NCBI RefSeq assembly: GCF_003386235.1
Contig: NZ_QRDZ01000001.1
Coordinates: 372,001 to 436,000, forward strand
Source: Cohnella phaseoli
Lineage (GTDB): Bacteria; Bacillota; Bacilli; Paenibacillales; Paenibacillaceae
Reading direction: 5' to 3'
Length of the DNA stretch: 64,000 nucleotides
A program made the translations under genes and the position numbers. Below the pieces are notes generated by a model. It was not told the origin of the DNA. It was given only the letters and a program-made list of their open reading frames with translations, and ran no database searches. Every line of letters begins with the position of its first letter. The stretch's first letter is position 1. Shown piece after piece: positions 8,912-17,703 of the stretch.

Positions 8912-10672
8912 ATGCTAAAGTTGTTTCGCTTCCTGCAGCCGTATCGCTGGCAGGTGGCGACCGTAATGCTGCTCATTCTCATTCAGTCGCTCAGCGAGCT
9001 GTATTTGCCGACGCTGATGGCGGACATCGTGAACGATGGCGTTGTCCAAGGGGACATCCCTTACATTTGGAAGATCGGCGGCTTGATGCTTGCGGTGACG
9101 GCAGCCGGAACGCTCGTCTCGATTGCGGCCAGCTATTTATCGTCGCGCATCGCGGCCGGCTTCGGCAAAGACGTGCGCAGCAAGACATTCCGCCAAGTCG
9201 AAAACTTCTCCTTGCTGGACTTCGACAAAATCGGAACGGCGTCGCTCATTACCCGTACGACGAACGATATTACGCAAGTGCAGACCGTGCTGATCATGAT
9301 CATGCGGATGATGGTCGCTGCGCCGATGATGTGTATCGGCGGTTTGATTATGGCAATCTCGAAGGATGCGCATCTGTCGCTCGTATTCGTCGGCGCGATT
9401 CCGGTACTGGCTCTGACCATTTACTTAATCGCTAGCAAAGGCATTCCTTATTTTAAGGCGATGCAGAAAAAAGTAGACAAATTGAATCTGGTTCTGCGCG
9501 AAGGCTTGACCGGCATTCGGGTCATCCGCTCCTTCAACAGGTTCGATCACGAGACGAAGAGATTCGATGAAGCGAACCGGGATCTGACGCAAACCGCGAT
9601 CAAGGTCAATCAGATTATGGCGTTTATGATGCCGATGATGATGCTGATTCTGAACTTCTCATCGCTGGCGATCATCTGGTTTGGCGGCATTCGGGTCAGC
9701 GAGGGGCATATGCAGGTCGGCGACCTGATGGCGTTCCTGCAATATGCGATGCAAATTATGTTTTCGCTGTTGATGGTATCGATGATGTTCGTAATGGTGC
9801 CGCGCGCTTCCGCGTCCGCCGTTCGGATTAATGAGGTGCTGAACCTGAAGCCGGCGGCAAGCGAAACGAAACGCAGCGGCGGAGCGGCCGGAAGTATGCC
9901 GGCGAAGCGGCAAGCGGCTACGGGACCAAGCGGCCGCCTCGAATTCGAGAACGTCTCGTTCCGTTATCCGGGAGCGGAAAATGCCGCTATCTCGGGGATC
10001 AGCTTTAATGCCTCTCCGGGAGAGGTGACGGCGATTATCGGCGGCACAGGCTCGGGCAAGTCGACGTTGATCAGCATGATTCCGCGTTTCTACGACGCCG
10101 AGGAAGGCGTTGTCCGCATTGACGGGACCGACGTACGCGAGCTGTCGGTCGAACGGCTTCGTTCGATGATTGGGCTTGTTCCTCAGAAGGCTCAGCTCTT
10201 TACCGGCACTGTGGAGGATAATATCCGCTATGGCAAAGACGACGCAACCGATGAAGAAATTCGCCGTGCGGCGGAAACGGCTCAAGCCGGGGACTTCATC
10301 TCGGAGCTTGCGAACGGCTATTCGGCGGAAGTGTCGCAGGGCGGCTCGAACCTGTCGGGCGGCCAGAAGCAGCGGCTGTCCATCGCGCGTGCGCTGGTGA
10401 GAAAGCCGTCGATCTACGTGTTCGACGATAGCTTCTCCGCGCTGGACTTCAAGACGGACGCAAAGCTGAGAGCCGCATTGAAAGGCGAGACGACGGACGC
10501 GACCGTGATTATTGTCGCACAGCGCGTCAGTACCGTTATGGACGCCGACCGGATCATCGTTCTGGATGAAGGTAAAATAGTCGGCAGCGGCACGCATCAA
10601 GAGCTGATGAAGAATAACGAAGTGTATCGAGAAATCGTGTCTTCGCAGCTGTCCGAGGAGGAGATTGCATGA
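8912..10672 (+). CDS. Heterodimeric multidrug ABC exporter subunit, BmrC-like
   Basis: A 586-residue half-transporter: six membrane helices (about residues 1-300) followed by an ATPase domain. Walker A GGTGSGKST and signature LSGGQKQRL are canonical. The Walker B motif ends VFDDSFSALD, with aspartate where the catalytic glutamate normally stands; the same substitution marks the BmrC subunit of Bacillus BmrCD. A low-complexity insert of about 30 residues (KRSGGAAGSMPAKRQAATGP) links the two domains. It overlaps the partner gene by four bases (ATGA), which fits 1:1 production. Drug export is inferred from the family. Confidence 0.93.
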   Translation: MLKLFRFLQPYRWQVATVMLLILIQSLSELYLPTLMADIVNDGVVQGDIPYIWKIGGLMLAVTAAGTLVSIAASYLSSRIAAGFGKDVRSKTFRQVENFSLLDFDKIGTASLITRTTNDITQVQTVLIMIMRMMVAAPMMCIGGLIMAISKDAHLSLVFVGAIPVLALTIYLIASKGIPYFKAMQKKVDKLNLVLREGLTGIRVIRSFNRFDHETKRFDEANRDLTQTAIKVNQIMAFMMPMMMLILNFSSLAIIWFGGIRVSEGHMQVGDLMAFLQYAMQIMFSLLMVSMMFVMVPRASASAVRINEVLNLKPAASETKRSGGAAGSMPAKRQAATGPSGRLEFENVSFRYPGAENAAISGISFNASPGEVTAIIGGTGSGKSTLISMIPRFYDAEEGVVRIDGTDVRELSVERLRSMIGLVPQKAQLFTGTVEDNIRYGKDDATDEEIRRAAETAQAGDFISELANGYSAEVSQGGSNLSGGQKQRLSIARALVRKPSIYVFDDSFSALDFKTDAKLRAALKGETTDATVIIVAQRVSTVMDADRIIVLDEGKIVGSGTHQELMKNNEVYREIVSSQLSEEEIA

Positions 10673-12570
10673 GCGAGCAACGAGGAAGCGGCAAAATGCC
10701 CGGCCGCGGCGGCGGGCCCGGAATGGGCGGTCCCGGCGGTATGGGCGGTATGGGCATGCCCGTTCAGAAAGCAAAAAACTTCAAAGGCACGCTTCGTCGA
10801 TTGGTCGGCTATTTGCGGCCTCAACGCTTTAAGCTGCTGGCCGTCTTTTTTACAGCGATTCTAAGCACGGCTTTCGCCATCTATAGTCCGAAGGTGCTCG
10901 GAGAAGCGACAACCAAGCTGTTCGAGGGTATGATGGGTAAAATCAACGGAGACCCGAACGCGCACTTCGATCTGGCCGGCATCTGGCAGATTGTGCTCTT
11001 CTTGGCGTCTCTGTACATCATAAGTTCGCTTTTCAGCTATATTCAGCAGTTTCTGATGGCCGGCGTCGCGCAGAAAACCGTATACGGGCTGCGCAACGAA
11101 GTGAACGCCAAGCTGGGCCGGCTGCCGCTAAAATATTTCGACGGGCGGACGAACGGAGAGATTCTCAGTCGCGCGGTTAACGACGTAGACAACATCAGCA
11201 ATACGCTGCAGCAGAGTTTGACCCAGCTAATTACATCCGTGATTACGATCGTCGGCGTCATTATTATGATGCTGACGATCAGTCCGTGGCTCACCTTGAT
11301 TTTGCTGCTGACTTTGCCGCTGTCCATGATCGTCATTCGAGGTGCGGCCAGCAAATCGCAAAAGTACTTCAAGACCCAACAGATGGAGCTTGGACAGCTG
11401 AACGGTCACGTCGAAGAAATGTATTCCGGCCATAAAATTGTGAAAGCTTACGGACGCGAAGAGCAATCGGTCGCCAAGTTCGATAGCATCAACGAGCGGC
11501 TGTACGAATCCGGCTGGAAGGCGCAGTTTGTATCCGGGAACATTATGCCGCTCATGAGCATGGTCAGCAACATCGGCTACGTGTTCATCAGTGTCGTTGG
11601 CGGCATTATGGTGACAAAGGGTTCGATTACGATCGGGAACATCCAGGCGTTCATTCAATATGCGCGCCAATTCTCGATGCCGCTGGTGCAGACGGCAAAC
11701 ATCGCCAACGTGATCCAGTCGACGATCGCTTCGGCGGAACGGGTATTCGAGCTGTTGGACGAGGAGGAAGAAATTCCGGAAGTTGCGGACAACGCTGCGG
11801 TCACGCTCATTGAACCGCGCGGAGACGTGGCGATGCACGGCGTCAGCTTCGGCTACAAGGAAGACGCGCTGCTCATCGAGAACATGGATATCGACGTTAA
11901 GAGCGGTCAGATGGTCGCGATCGTCGGGCCGACCGGTGCGGGCAAAACAACGCTCGTTAATCTGCTTATGCGCTTCTACGAGTTAAACGCCGGACATATT
12001 ACAATCGATGGCCAGGACATCACTCGGATGAAACGAGGCCATCTGCGCAATCTATACGGCATGGTGCTTCAGGATACCTGGCTGTTCAACGGGACGATTC
12101 GCGACAATATCGCGTATGGTCGGATCGGAGCGACAGAGGACGAAATCGTCGAAGCGGCGAAAGCGGCTCATGCCGATCATTTTATCCGAACGCTGCCGGA
12201 AGGCTATGAAACGGTGCTCAATGAAGAAGCGTCCAACTTGTCGCAAGGACAGAAACAGCTGCTGACCATCGCGCGGGCGATACTCGCCGACCCTTCGATC
12301 CTCATTCTAGACGAGGCGACGAGCAGCGTCGATACACGGACGGAAATCCACATTCAAAGGGCGATGCACGAGCTGATGAAGGACAGAACAAGCTTCGTCA
12401 TCGCGCACCGGCTGTCCACGATTCGGGACGCGGATTTGATCCTCGTCATGAATCACGGCAGCATTATCGAAAAAGGAACGCATACCGAGCTGCTGGCTCA
12501 AGGAGGCTTTTACGCCGACTTGTATTACAGTCAGTTTACCGGCGGCGTCGCAAAGGCGAGCGCGGGGTAA
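10669..12570 (+). CDS. Heterodimeric multidrug ABC exporter subunit, BmrD-like
   Basis: A 633-residue partner of the preceding subunit. It starts with a Gly/Met-rich cytoplasmic tail of about 28 residues (MPGRGGGPGMGGPGGMGG), then six membrane helices and an ATPase domain. Walker A GPTGAGKTT and Walker B ILILDEATSSVD keep the catalytic glutamate, while the signature is altered to LSQGQKQLL. Together with the aspartate-type Walker B of the first subunit, the pair should have one consensus and one degenerate ATP site, the hallmark of heterodimeric exporters. No separate regulator gene lies in the operon. Confidence 0.93.
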   Translation: MSEQRGSGKMPGRGGGPGMGGPGGMGGMGMPVQKAKNFKGTLRRLVGYLRPQRFKLLAVFFTAILSTAFAIYSPKVLGEATTKLFEGMMGKINGDPNAHFDLAGIWQIVLFLASLYIISSLFSYIQQFLMAGVAQKTVYGLRNEVNAKLGRLPLKYFDGRTNGEILSRAVNDVDNISNTLQQSLTQLITSVITIVGVIIMMLTISPWLTLILLLTLPLSMIVIRGAASKSQKYFKTQQMELGQLNGHVEEMYSGHKIVKAYGREEQSVAKFDSINERLYESGWKAQFVSGNIMPLMSMVSNIGYVFISVVGGIMVTKGSITIGNIQAFIQYARQFSMPLVQTANIANVIQSTIASAERVFELLDEEEEIPEVADNAAVTLIEPRGDVAMHGVSFGYKEDALLIENMDIDVKSGQMVAIVGPTGAGKTTLVNLLMRFYELNAGHITIDGQDITRMKRGHLRNLYGMVLQDTWLFNGTIRDNIAYGRIGATEDEIVEAAKAAHADHFIRTLPEGYETVLNEEASNLSQGQKQLLTIARAILADPSILILDEATSSVDTRTEIHIQRAMHELMKDRTSFVIAHRLSTIRDADLILVMNHGSIIEKGTHTELLAQGGFYADLYYSQFTGGVAKASAG

Positions 12571-12584
12571 GCCCTCACGATTCC

Positions 12585-12667
12585 TTTGTCGGTATCCCGT
12601 CGGTTCAGGCGAATGGATGAGCGGAGAGAATGTGCGACTTCCGCATCTTTTGTCGGTATCCCGTCGG
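12585..12667. repeat. 19-bp direct repeat pair
   Basis: The 19-mer TTTGTCGGTATCCCGTCGG occurs at 12585-12603 and again at 12649-12667, 64 bp apart, between the ABC exporter and nitroreductase genes. After one variable base both copies continue with TCAG. No function is evident; regulator binding or a replication-slippage remnant are possible. Confidence 0.7.
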
Positions 12668-12739
12668 CTCAGAAGTATGGTATGATTTTGGATAGGTTGT
12701 CGGTTAGTTGGAGATTTGAGGGGAGCAGTGAGATAGCAT

Positions 12740-13315
12740 ATGGCAAGTTTTGATGAAGTGGTGCGCGGCAGACGCAGTATCGGTAAAGTGAAGGACGAGC
12801 CCGTACCGCGGGAACTGGTGGAGAAGCTGATCGAGGCGGCTGTCTGGGCGCCTAATCATTTTAGGACCGAGCCTTGGCGGTTTATTGTCATGACAGGAGA
12901 AGGCAGACGCATACTCGGCGAAGCGTACGTAGCCATAGCCTCGCAAGGCTGGACGGAGCTGACGGAAGAGGAACGCGTCAAGAAATACGATGCGGAGATC
13001 GCGAAGGCGCTTCGTTCTCCGGTTGTCATTGCCGCCGTTTGTTCGCCTTCCGATGACGCGCGTGCGGTGCCGCAGGAAGAATTGGCCGCGGCGCATGCAG
13101 CGGTGCAAAACCTGCTGCTGGCCGCTCACGACAACGGGCTCGGCGCAGTATGGCGCACAGGAGCTCCGACCTATCATCCGAAGATGAAGCAGGCGTTTCA
13201 ACTCGGTGAACGTGAAGAACTGGTCGGCTTCATTTACGTCGGTTATCCCGATATGCCGCAGCCGGCAGCTACGCGGACGCCCGGCACAGAGAAGACGACC
13301 TGGCTGGAAGGCTAG
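12740..13315 (+). CDS. Nitroreductase-family FMN oxidoreductase
   Basis: A 191-residue FMN-dependent NAD(P)H oxidoreductase of the nitroreductase superfamily (YdjA-like, compact form). RGRRSIGKVKDEPVPRELV near the N-terminus binds FMN phosphate, AVWAPNHFRTEPWRFIV is the usual second motif, and GLGAVWRTGAPTYHP is near the C-terminal FMN region. Its TAG stop (13313-13315) lies inside the left terminal repeat of the MITE-like element at 13313-13464, so the insertion may have set the present C-terminus. The natural substrate is unknown. Confidence 0.9.
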   Translation: MASFDEVVRGRRSIGKVKDEPVPRELVEKLIEAAVWAPNHFRTEPWRFIVMTGEGRRILGEAYVAIASQGWTELTEEERVKKYDAEIAKALRSPVVIAAVCSPSDDARAVPQEELAAAHAAVQNLLLAAHDNGLGAVWRTGAPTYHPKMKQAFQLGEREELVGFIYVGYPDMPQPAATRTPGTEKTTWLEG

Positions 13316-13464
13316 GGCGTGTCTTCAGACCCGCTCAGGGGCAACTATCATCCCCTGCTGCGTCACTTTTGCTTGACGTTCCTCCTGTACGTCAAGCAAA
13401 AGTTCCTGCATGGAACGAAAATTCGGCAATGTCTGCTGTCCTCGGAGTATGCAGACACGCCCTA
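13313..13464. mobile_element. 152-bp MITE-like element, complete copy
   Basis: Bounded by perfect inverted terminal repeats TAGGGCGTGTCT (13313-13324) and AGACACGCCCTA (13453-13464). It has no coding capacity and contains an internal perfect hairpin, with arms of 14 bp at 13366-13379 and 13389-13402. Related copies lie at 31131-31178 (short) and 40549-40629 (truncated), and an end-like fragment at 8751-8773. The terminal repeats plus several divergent copies support a non-autonomous transposable element; no transposase is present in the window. Confidence 0.7.
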
Positions 13465-13495
13465 AGCGAACATCAACAAAGGATCGGTGATCAAC

Positions 13496-14188
13496 ATGGA
13501 TTTCGATGCGGTCATGCAGCAGTTGGAAGCTCTCGGCAAGGAGCGGACGAAGAAGATTTACATGTCTAACGGCGCTCGCGAGCCGCTGTTCGGAGTTGCC
13601 ACGGGCGAGATGAAGCCGATGTCCAAAATCATCAAGATAAATCAACCGTTGGCCGAGCAGCTCTATGCTACCGGTAATTACGACGCGATGTATTTTGCGG
13701 GTGTGATCGCCGATCCGAAAGCGATGACAGAGGCGGATTTCGATCGTTGGATGGAAACCGCGTATTTTTATATGATATCGGACTTTATCGTGGCAGTGAC
13801 GCTTGCGGAAACCGACATTGCGCAACAGGTGTCGGACAAATGGATCTCTAGCGGGGACGAGTTGAAAATGTCGGCGGGCTGGAGCTGCTACTGCTGGCTG
13901 CTGGGCAATCGTCCGGATCATGAATTTTCCGAGGACAAGCTGAGAGGGATGCTGGAACACGCGAAAAGCGCAATCCACGATAGTCCCGAACGGACCAAAT
14001 ACTCGATGAGCAACTTTATTTATACGGTCGGCGTATCCTTCCTGCCGCTTCACGATCAAGCGCTGGAGACTGCCAAGGCGGTCGGCCAGGTCGAGGTCAA
14101 GAAGAAATTCCTGAACGCTTTGGGGAACATCGAAAAGGCGGCGGCCAAAGGACAGATTGGGTTTAAGCGTAAGCATGTTAGGTGCTGA
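13496..14188 (+). CDS. DNA alkylation repair family protein, divergent HEAT-repeat member
   Basis: A 230-residue, mostly helical protein resembling the AlkC/AlkD-like family in size and helical pattern (WSCYCWLLGNRPDHEF, YSMSNFIYTVGVSFLPLHD). The SWWDTVD-type active-site motif of the AlkD-like protein at 3508 is not seen, so glycosylase activity is doubtful; binding DNA or another polymer is possible. The start is uncertain: ATG 13496 lies 12 bases after AAAGGA, GTG 13487 only three bases after it. It follows directly after the MITE-like element, which may have replaced its original promoter. Confidence 0.75.
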   Translation: MDFDAVMQQLEALGKERTKKIYMSNGAREPLFGVATGEMKPMSKIIKINQPLAEQLYATGNYDAMYFAGVIADPKAMTEADFDRWMETAYFYMISDFIVAVTLAETDIAQQVSDKWISSGDELKMSAGWSCYCWLLGNRPDHEFSEDKLRGMLEHAKSAIHDSPERTKYSMSNFIYTVGVSFLPLHDQALETAKAVGQVEVKKKFLNALGNIEKAAAKGQIGFKRKHVRC

Positions 14189-14256
14189 ACAGGCCTTGCG
14201 AGTAACCGGATGGTTGCTTAAGAAGGCGACAATAGGAGATTAAGCTATAAAATGGC

Positions 14257-14300
14257 GGCGGTACAGGGAGGGCAACCCCGTGCACCGTCTTTTTTTTCTA
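14257..14300 (+). terminator. Probable imperfect terminator
   Basis: GCGGTACAGGG pairs imperfectly with CCCCGTGCACCGT, followed by a run of eight T. It lies after the DNA-repair-like gene and before the vanY-like operon. Confidence 0.6.
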
Positions 14301-14401
14301 TAAGAATGGTCAAGCTATTTAATAATTTCTTAAGATATACCCCTCCGTAATTTTAAAAAGTCCCCTTTATTCTTGAGGAAGATTAAAGGAGGATGCGCAG
14401 C

Positions 14402-15325
14402 ATGAAGAAACTGTTGTTCGGAATCGCGATTTTGCTGCTGCTCGGATACGGGTGGAATGCGTTGAAGTCTGCAGGGTCGGAGGAAAATAAGGTCGTTGTG
14501 CGGGAAGGTACGGCAGCGGCTTGGGAAGGTGCGGAGTCCGAAAAGCCGGGAGCGGGACGGCAGATGATGTTGGAAATCGATTCCGGTGAGATCTACAAGG
14601 GAGATTTGCTGCTCATCAATTCTCGCCACCCCGTGCCGAAGGGAGCGAAGCTGCCCGACGTGGTCAATTTGTTCGAGCGGCCGGAGCTGGCGGAGGGGAT
14701 CGGCATTTTGGACGACAGCGTCGAGCTGCCGCCGGAGCTGCTGAGTCGGTTCGTGGAGATGATCAAGGCGGCCGAGACCGACGGCGTCGATCGTTTTCTG
14801 ATTACTAGCGGATACAGAAGCGTGGAGAAACAAGCCGAGCTATATGATAAAATGGGAGCGGACTATGCCAACCCGCCGGGCCATAGCGAACATAACCTCG
14901 GGCTAGCGCTTGACGTCGGGTCTGCGCTCGGATTAATGAAGGAGGCTCCGGAAGGCAAGTGGCTGGAACGTAACGCTTGGAAGTACGGCTTTGTGCTGCG
15001 CTATCCGGAGAACAAGACGGAGATTACGGGCGTTAAGCATGAGCCTTGGCATTTTCGCTACGTCGGACTGCCTCACAGCGCGATTATGCAGAAGATGGAC
15101 TTTGTGCTGGAAGAGTACGTAGATTACTTAAAGGAACAAGGGCAGATTCAGGCCAAAGTGGACGGTACAGCGTACGTTGTGTCCTACTATGCCGTGAAGG
15201 GCAAGCGCTCGCTTTCGATTCCGATCGCAGGCAGCTACTTTCTGTCAGGAAACAATATGGACGGAGTGATCGTCACGACCTGGGGCTCGGATGCATCGGG
15301 CGCGAAGGAGGTCGTTCCTTTATGA
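14402..15325 (+). CDS. D,D-carboxypeptidase, M15B family (VanY-like)
   Basis: Zinc peptidase that removes the terminal D-Ala from peptidoglycan stem peptides outside the membrane. The 307-residue protein has an N-terminal membrane anchor (LLFGIAILLLLGYGW) and the M15B zinc motifs SEHNLGLALDVG and HEPWHFRYVG, plus SGYRSVEKQAELYD. Start set at ATG 14402, nine bases after AAGGAGG; an ATG at 14393 directly abuts that site. It is first in an operon with a VanZ-like gene, a response regulator and a sensor kinase. VanY-type enzymes lower binding of glycopeptides; whether this one confers resistance is not known. Confidence 0.93.
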   Translation: MKKLLFGIAILLLLGYGWNALKSAGSEENKVVVREGTAAAWEGAESEKPGAGRQMMLEIDSGEIYKGDLLLINSRHPVPKGAKLPDVVNLFERPELAEGIGILDDSVELPPELLSRFVEMIKAAETDGVDRFLITSGYRSVEKQAELYDKMGADYANPPGHSEHNLGLALDVGSALGLMKEAPEGKWLERNAWKYGFVLRYPENKTEITGVKHEPWHFRYVGLPHSAIMQKMDFVLEEYVDYLKEQGQIQAKVDGTAYVVSYYAVKGKRSLSIPIAGSYFLSGNNMDGVIVTTWGSDASGAKEVVPL

Positions 15326-16098
15326 AGCGATCAATAACCAAGCGACCGCTTATCAACGGACAAACCGTCCTGCTGTGCGCAGTGCTTGCTGTCTACTTAT
15401 ATGTTTTGGTGAAGATCATTCTGTTCAAGGGCCATTTCGCAGAGCCGGCCTATCTGATGCGACAGCTGCAGATCAGCGTTCAAGATCCGGCGCTTATTCT
15501 AACGAGAATGAAGCAAGGAAATCTGATTCCTTTGCATGAAATTACGAGCGCGCTGAAAGCGGCCACGAGTCACAGTCAGGTGAATGTATACGGCAATATT
15601 GCTATTTTTGTGCCGTTTGGCCTACTGCTTGGGTGGCTTGGGGCACATAAAGGAAAGGGAGCAATCGTCGTTGTGGCGCTGGCTTTTGCGCTCAGCTTGT
15701 CGCTGGAAACAGCCCAGGCGCTCTTCTCCATCGGGAGATTCGACGTAGACGATCTCATTTTGAACACGACCGGAGGATTTGCCGGATATCTCTTGTCCGC
15801 TCTGTTCTTCAAGTTCGGGAGGGAAAAGATCAGTGGAACGGATTACGATACTGATAGCGGACGACGAAGCGGAAATCGCCGACCTCGTCGAACTGCACCT
15901 GATCAAACAGGGCTATCATTGCATCAAGGCGAAGGACGGGCAGGAGGCGTTGGACGCGATTCTGAAGCATCCGATTCAGCTAGCCATTCTCGATATTATG
16001 ATGCCGAAGCTCGACGGCTACGAGGTGACCCGACAAATCCGGGACAAACACCATATGCCAATCATCTTTTTGAGTGCGAAGAGCTCCGACCTCGATAA
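15322..16098 (+). CDS. VanZ-family membrane protein with long out-of-frame tail
   Basis: VanZ-like proteins are small membrane proteins linked to teicoplanin resistance. Residues 1-170 form the expected core: several hydrophobic helices, GNLIPLHEI, VNVYGNIAIFVPFGLLLGW and SLETAQALFSIGRFDVDDL, the last being diagnostic. The start overlaps the vanY-like stop by four bases. The open frame then runs 266 bases into the response regulator gene in a different frame, giving a polar low-complexity tail that looks like untargeted translation. The original stop may have been lost, or a deletion fused the genes. The core is firm; the real C-terminus is uncertain. Confidence 0.85.
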   Translation: MKRSITKRPLINGQTVLLCAVLAVYLYVLVKIILFKGHFAEPAYLMRQLQISVQDPALILTRMKQGNLIPLHEITSALKAATSHSQVNVYGNIAIFVPFGLLLGWLGAHKGKGAIVVVALAFALSLSLETAQALFSIGRFDVDDLILNTTGGFAGYLLSALFFKFGREKISGTDYDTDSGRRSGNRRPRRTAPDQTGLSLHQGEGRAGGVGRDSEASDSASHSRYYDAEARRLRGDPTNPGQTPYANHLFECEELRPR

Positions 16099-16531
16099 AA
16101 TTACCGGCCTCGTTCAAGGAGCCGACGACTATATGACCAAGCCGTTTAATCCGATGGAATTGGTCGCGCGAGTGAACGCCCAACTGAGGCGTTCGTTGCA
16201 GTTCAACCGTCCGGTCGAGGCGGACAAGCCGGCGGTCGTCGAGGTCGGAGGCGTCGTGATTCATCCGGAGGAGCGGACGGTTATCGTCGACGGTTTGCCC
16301 GTGAACCTGACTCCTAAGGAGTTCGATATTTTGCATCTGCTCGCCTCGCATCCGAAGAAGGTATTCAGCACGGAAAATATTTTCCAGCAAATATGGGGCG
16401 AAGCGTACTACACGGGCAACAATACGGTGATGGTGCATATTCGTACGCTGCGCAAGAAGCTTGGCGAAGATTGGAACAAAAACAAACGGATCAAAACCGT
16501 ATGGGGAGTAGGGTATTCCTTCGATGGCTAA
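15833..16531 (+). CDS. OmpR-family response regulator (VanR-like)
   Basis: A 232-residue two-component regulator. Receiver domain (residues 1-120) with acidic pocket LIADDEAEI, phospho-acceptor aspartate in LAILDIMMPKLDGYEV and lysine in DDYMTKPFNPMELVARV; then a winged-helix DNA-binding domain (NLTPKEFDILHLLASHPKKV to TVWGVGYSFDG). GTG 15833 is chosen because GGGAGG is 10 bases upstream and because it puts the receiver at the right position. Its 5' third is also read in another frame by the VanZ gene. The partner kinase overlaps its 3' end. Confidence 0.92.
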   Translation: MERITILIADDEAEIADLVELHLIKQGYHCIKAKDGQEALDAILKHPIQLAILDIMMPKLDGYEVTRQIRDKHHMPIIFLSAKSSDLDKITGLVQGADDYMTKPFNPMELVARVNAQLRRSLQFNRPVEADKPAVVEVGGVVIHPEERTVIVDGLPVNLTPKEFDILHLLASHPKKVFSTENIFQQIWGEAYYTGNNTVMVHIRTLRKKLGEDWNKNKRIKTVWGVGYSFDG

Positions 16532-17633
16532 ACCAACCCGCAGCTTCAGGTTTAATATGGTCGCCTTGTTTGGACTTAGCATGCTGCTTGCCGCTGCGGT
16601 CACGTTCGGTATCTATAAAGCTGCCCAGATGTATTACTATACGACCAAGCTGGAAGACCCGTCGACGCAGGTTCGCATTTTAATTAGACAGATCGGCGAC
16701 ATCAACTTTTTTCTCATTTTCTTCGTCCCGCTTGCCATCTGGTTTTTCTTCCTGCTCACCAAGCGGTATGCTCGATATTTTCGCGATATTTCCGACGGGA
16801 TTAATCAACTTGCCTCCGGTAATTTCGACGCGCGGCTGGAAATTCCATCCAATGACGAATTCGGCGATATTGCCCGGGATATCAATCTGGCCGGGGAGAA
16901 GCTGCGTCAGGCGCTGGAAAGAGGCGATTTTGCCGAGAACAGCAAGGAGCAGTTGGTGTTAAATCTGGCGCACGATCTGCGCACGCCGTTGACTTCGGTT
17001 ATCGGCTATTTGGATTTTATACTGAAGAACGATCAGTTGCCTTCGGAGCAGGTCAAGCATTATACGACGATAGCCTATACGAAGTCGCAGCGTCTGGAAC
17101 GGCTGATCGACGAATTGTTCGAAGTGACCCGCATGAATTACGGCAAGCTGAAAATCGATCGCAATCCGATCGATCTGAGCGAACTGCTGCTTCAACTGAA
17201 CGAAGAATTGTATCCGATGCTGGAAAACCATCATCTGACCTCGCGACTGCATGTCACTCCGGCGGTGACGGTGAGGGGCGATGGCGAACTGCTGGCCCGC
17301 GTGTTTGAGAACTTGCTGAGCAACGCGGCGCGTTACGGCAGAGAAGGGGAGTACATCGATATTCACTGTTTGCCCGAAGGAGGCGATGCGGTCATTCGAA
17401 TCGTCAATTACGGCGATAGTATCTCTCCCGTGGACCTGCCGCATATCTTCGATATGTTCTATACAAGCGACAAAGCCCGCACCTACCATGAAGGCAGTAC
17501 GGGACTCGGTCTATTTATCGCTAAAAATATTGTAGAACAGCATCAGGGCGTCATCTCGGCGGAAAGCAGCGTAGTCCGCACGATTTTCGAGGTTCGTTTG
17601 CCTCGAGAAGTGCCTCCTGAGCATACGGGATAG
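16524..17633 (+). CDS. Sensor histidine kinase (VanS-like)
   Basis: Membrane sensor kinase of 369 residues: two membrane helices (about residues 10-30 and 58-76) around a short extracellular loop, a HAMP segment (RYARYFRDISDGINQLASG), the phospho-acceptor histidine in LAHDLRTPLTSVIGYLDFI, and an ATPase domain with N-box FENLLSNAARYG and G-box GSTGLGLFIAKNIVEQH. The very small extracellular loop fits membrane-embedded sensing of a cell-wall signal. It overlaps the response regulator gene by eight bases. Regulation of the upstream vanY/vanZ-like genes is inferred from the operon. Confidence 0.92.
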   Translation: MAKPTRSFRFNMVALFGLSMLLAAAVTFGIYKAAQMYYYTTKLEDPSTQVRILIRQIGDINFFLIFFVPLAIWFFFLLTKRYARYFRDISDGINQLASGNFDARLEIPSNDEFGDIARDINLAGEKLRQALERGDFAENSKEQLVLNLAHDLRTPLTSVIGYLDFILKNDQLPSEQVKHYTTIAYTKSQRLERLIDELFEVTRMNYGKLKIDRNPIDLSELLLQLNEELYPMLENHHLTSRLHVTPAVTVRGDGELLARVFENLLSNAARYGREGEYIDIHCLPEGGDAVIRIVNYGDSISPVDLPHIFDMFYTSDKARTYHEGSTGLGLFIAKNIVEQHQGVISAESSVVRTIFEVRLPREVPPEHTG

Positions 17634-17703
17634 GGATAAGACGGGCGACGGCTGATTTAAGCCGTAGACTGGAAGCTTTACATCGTAGAATTGAGGTGGT
17701 TAT

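Noticed and set aside
14402-17633. Complete glycopeptide resistance operon
   Set aside because: No vanH, vanA/B-type ligase or vanX gene is present; only the accessory and regulatory parts are.
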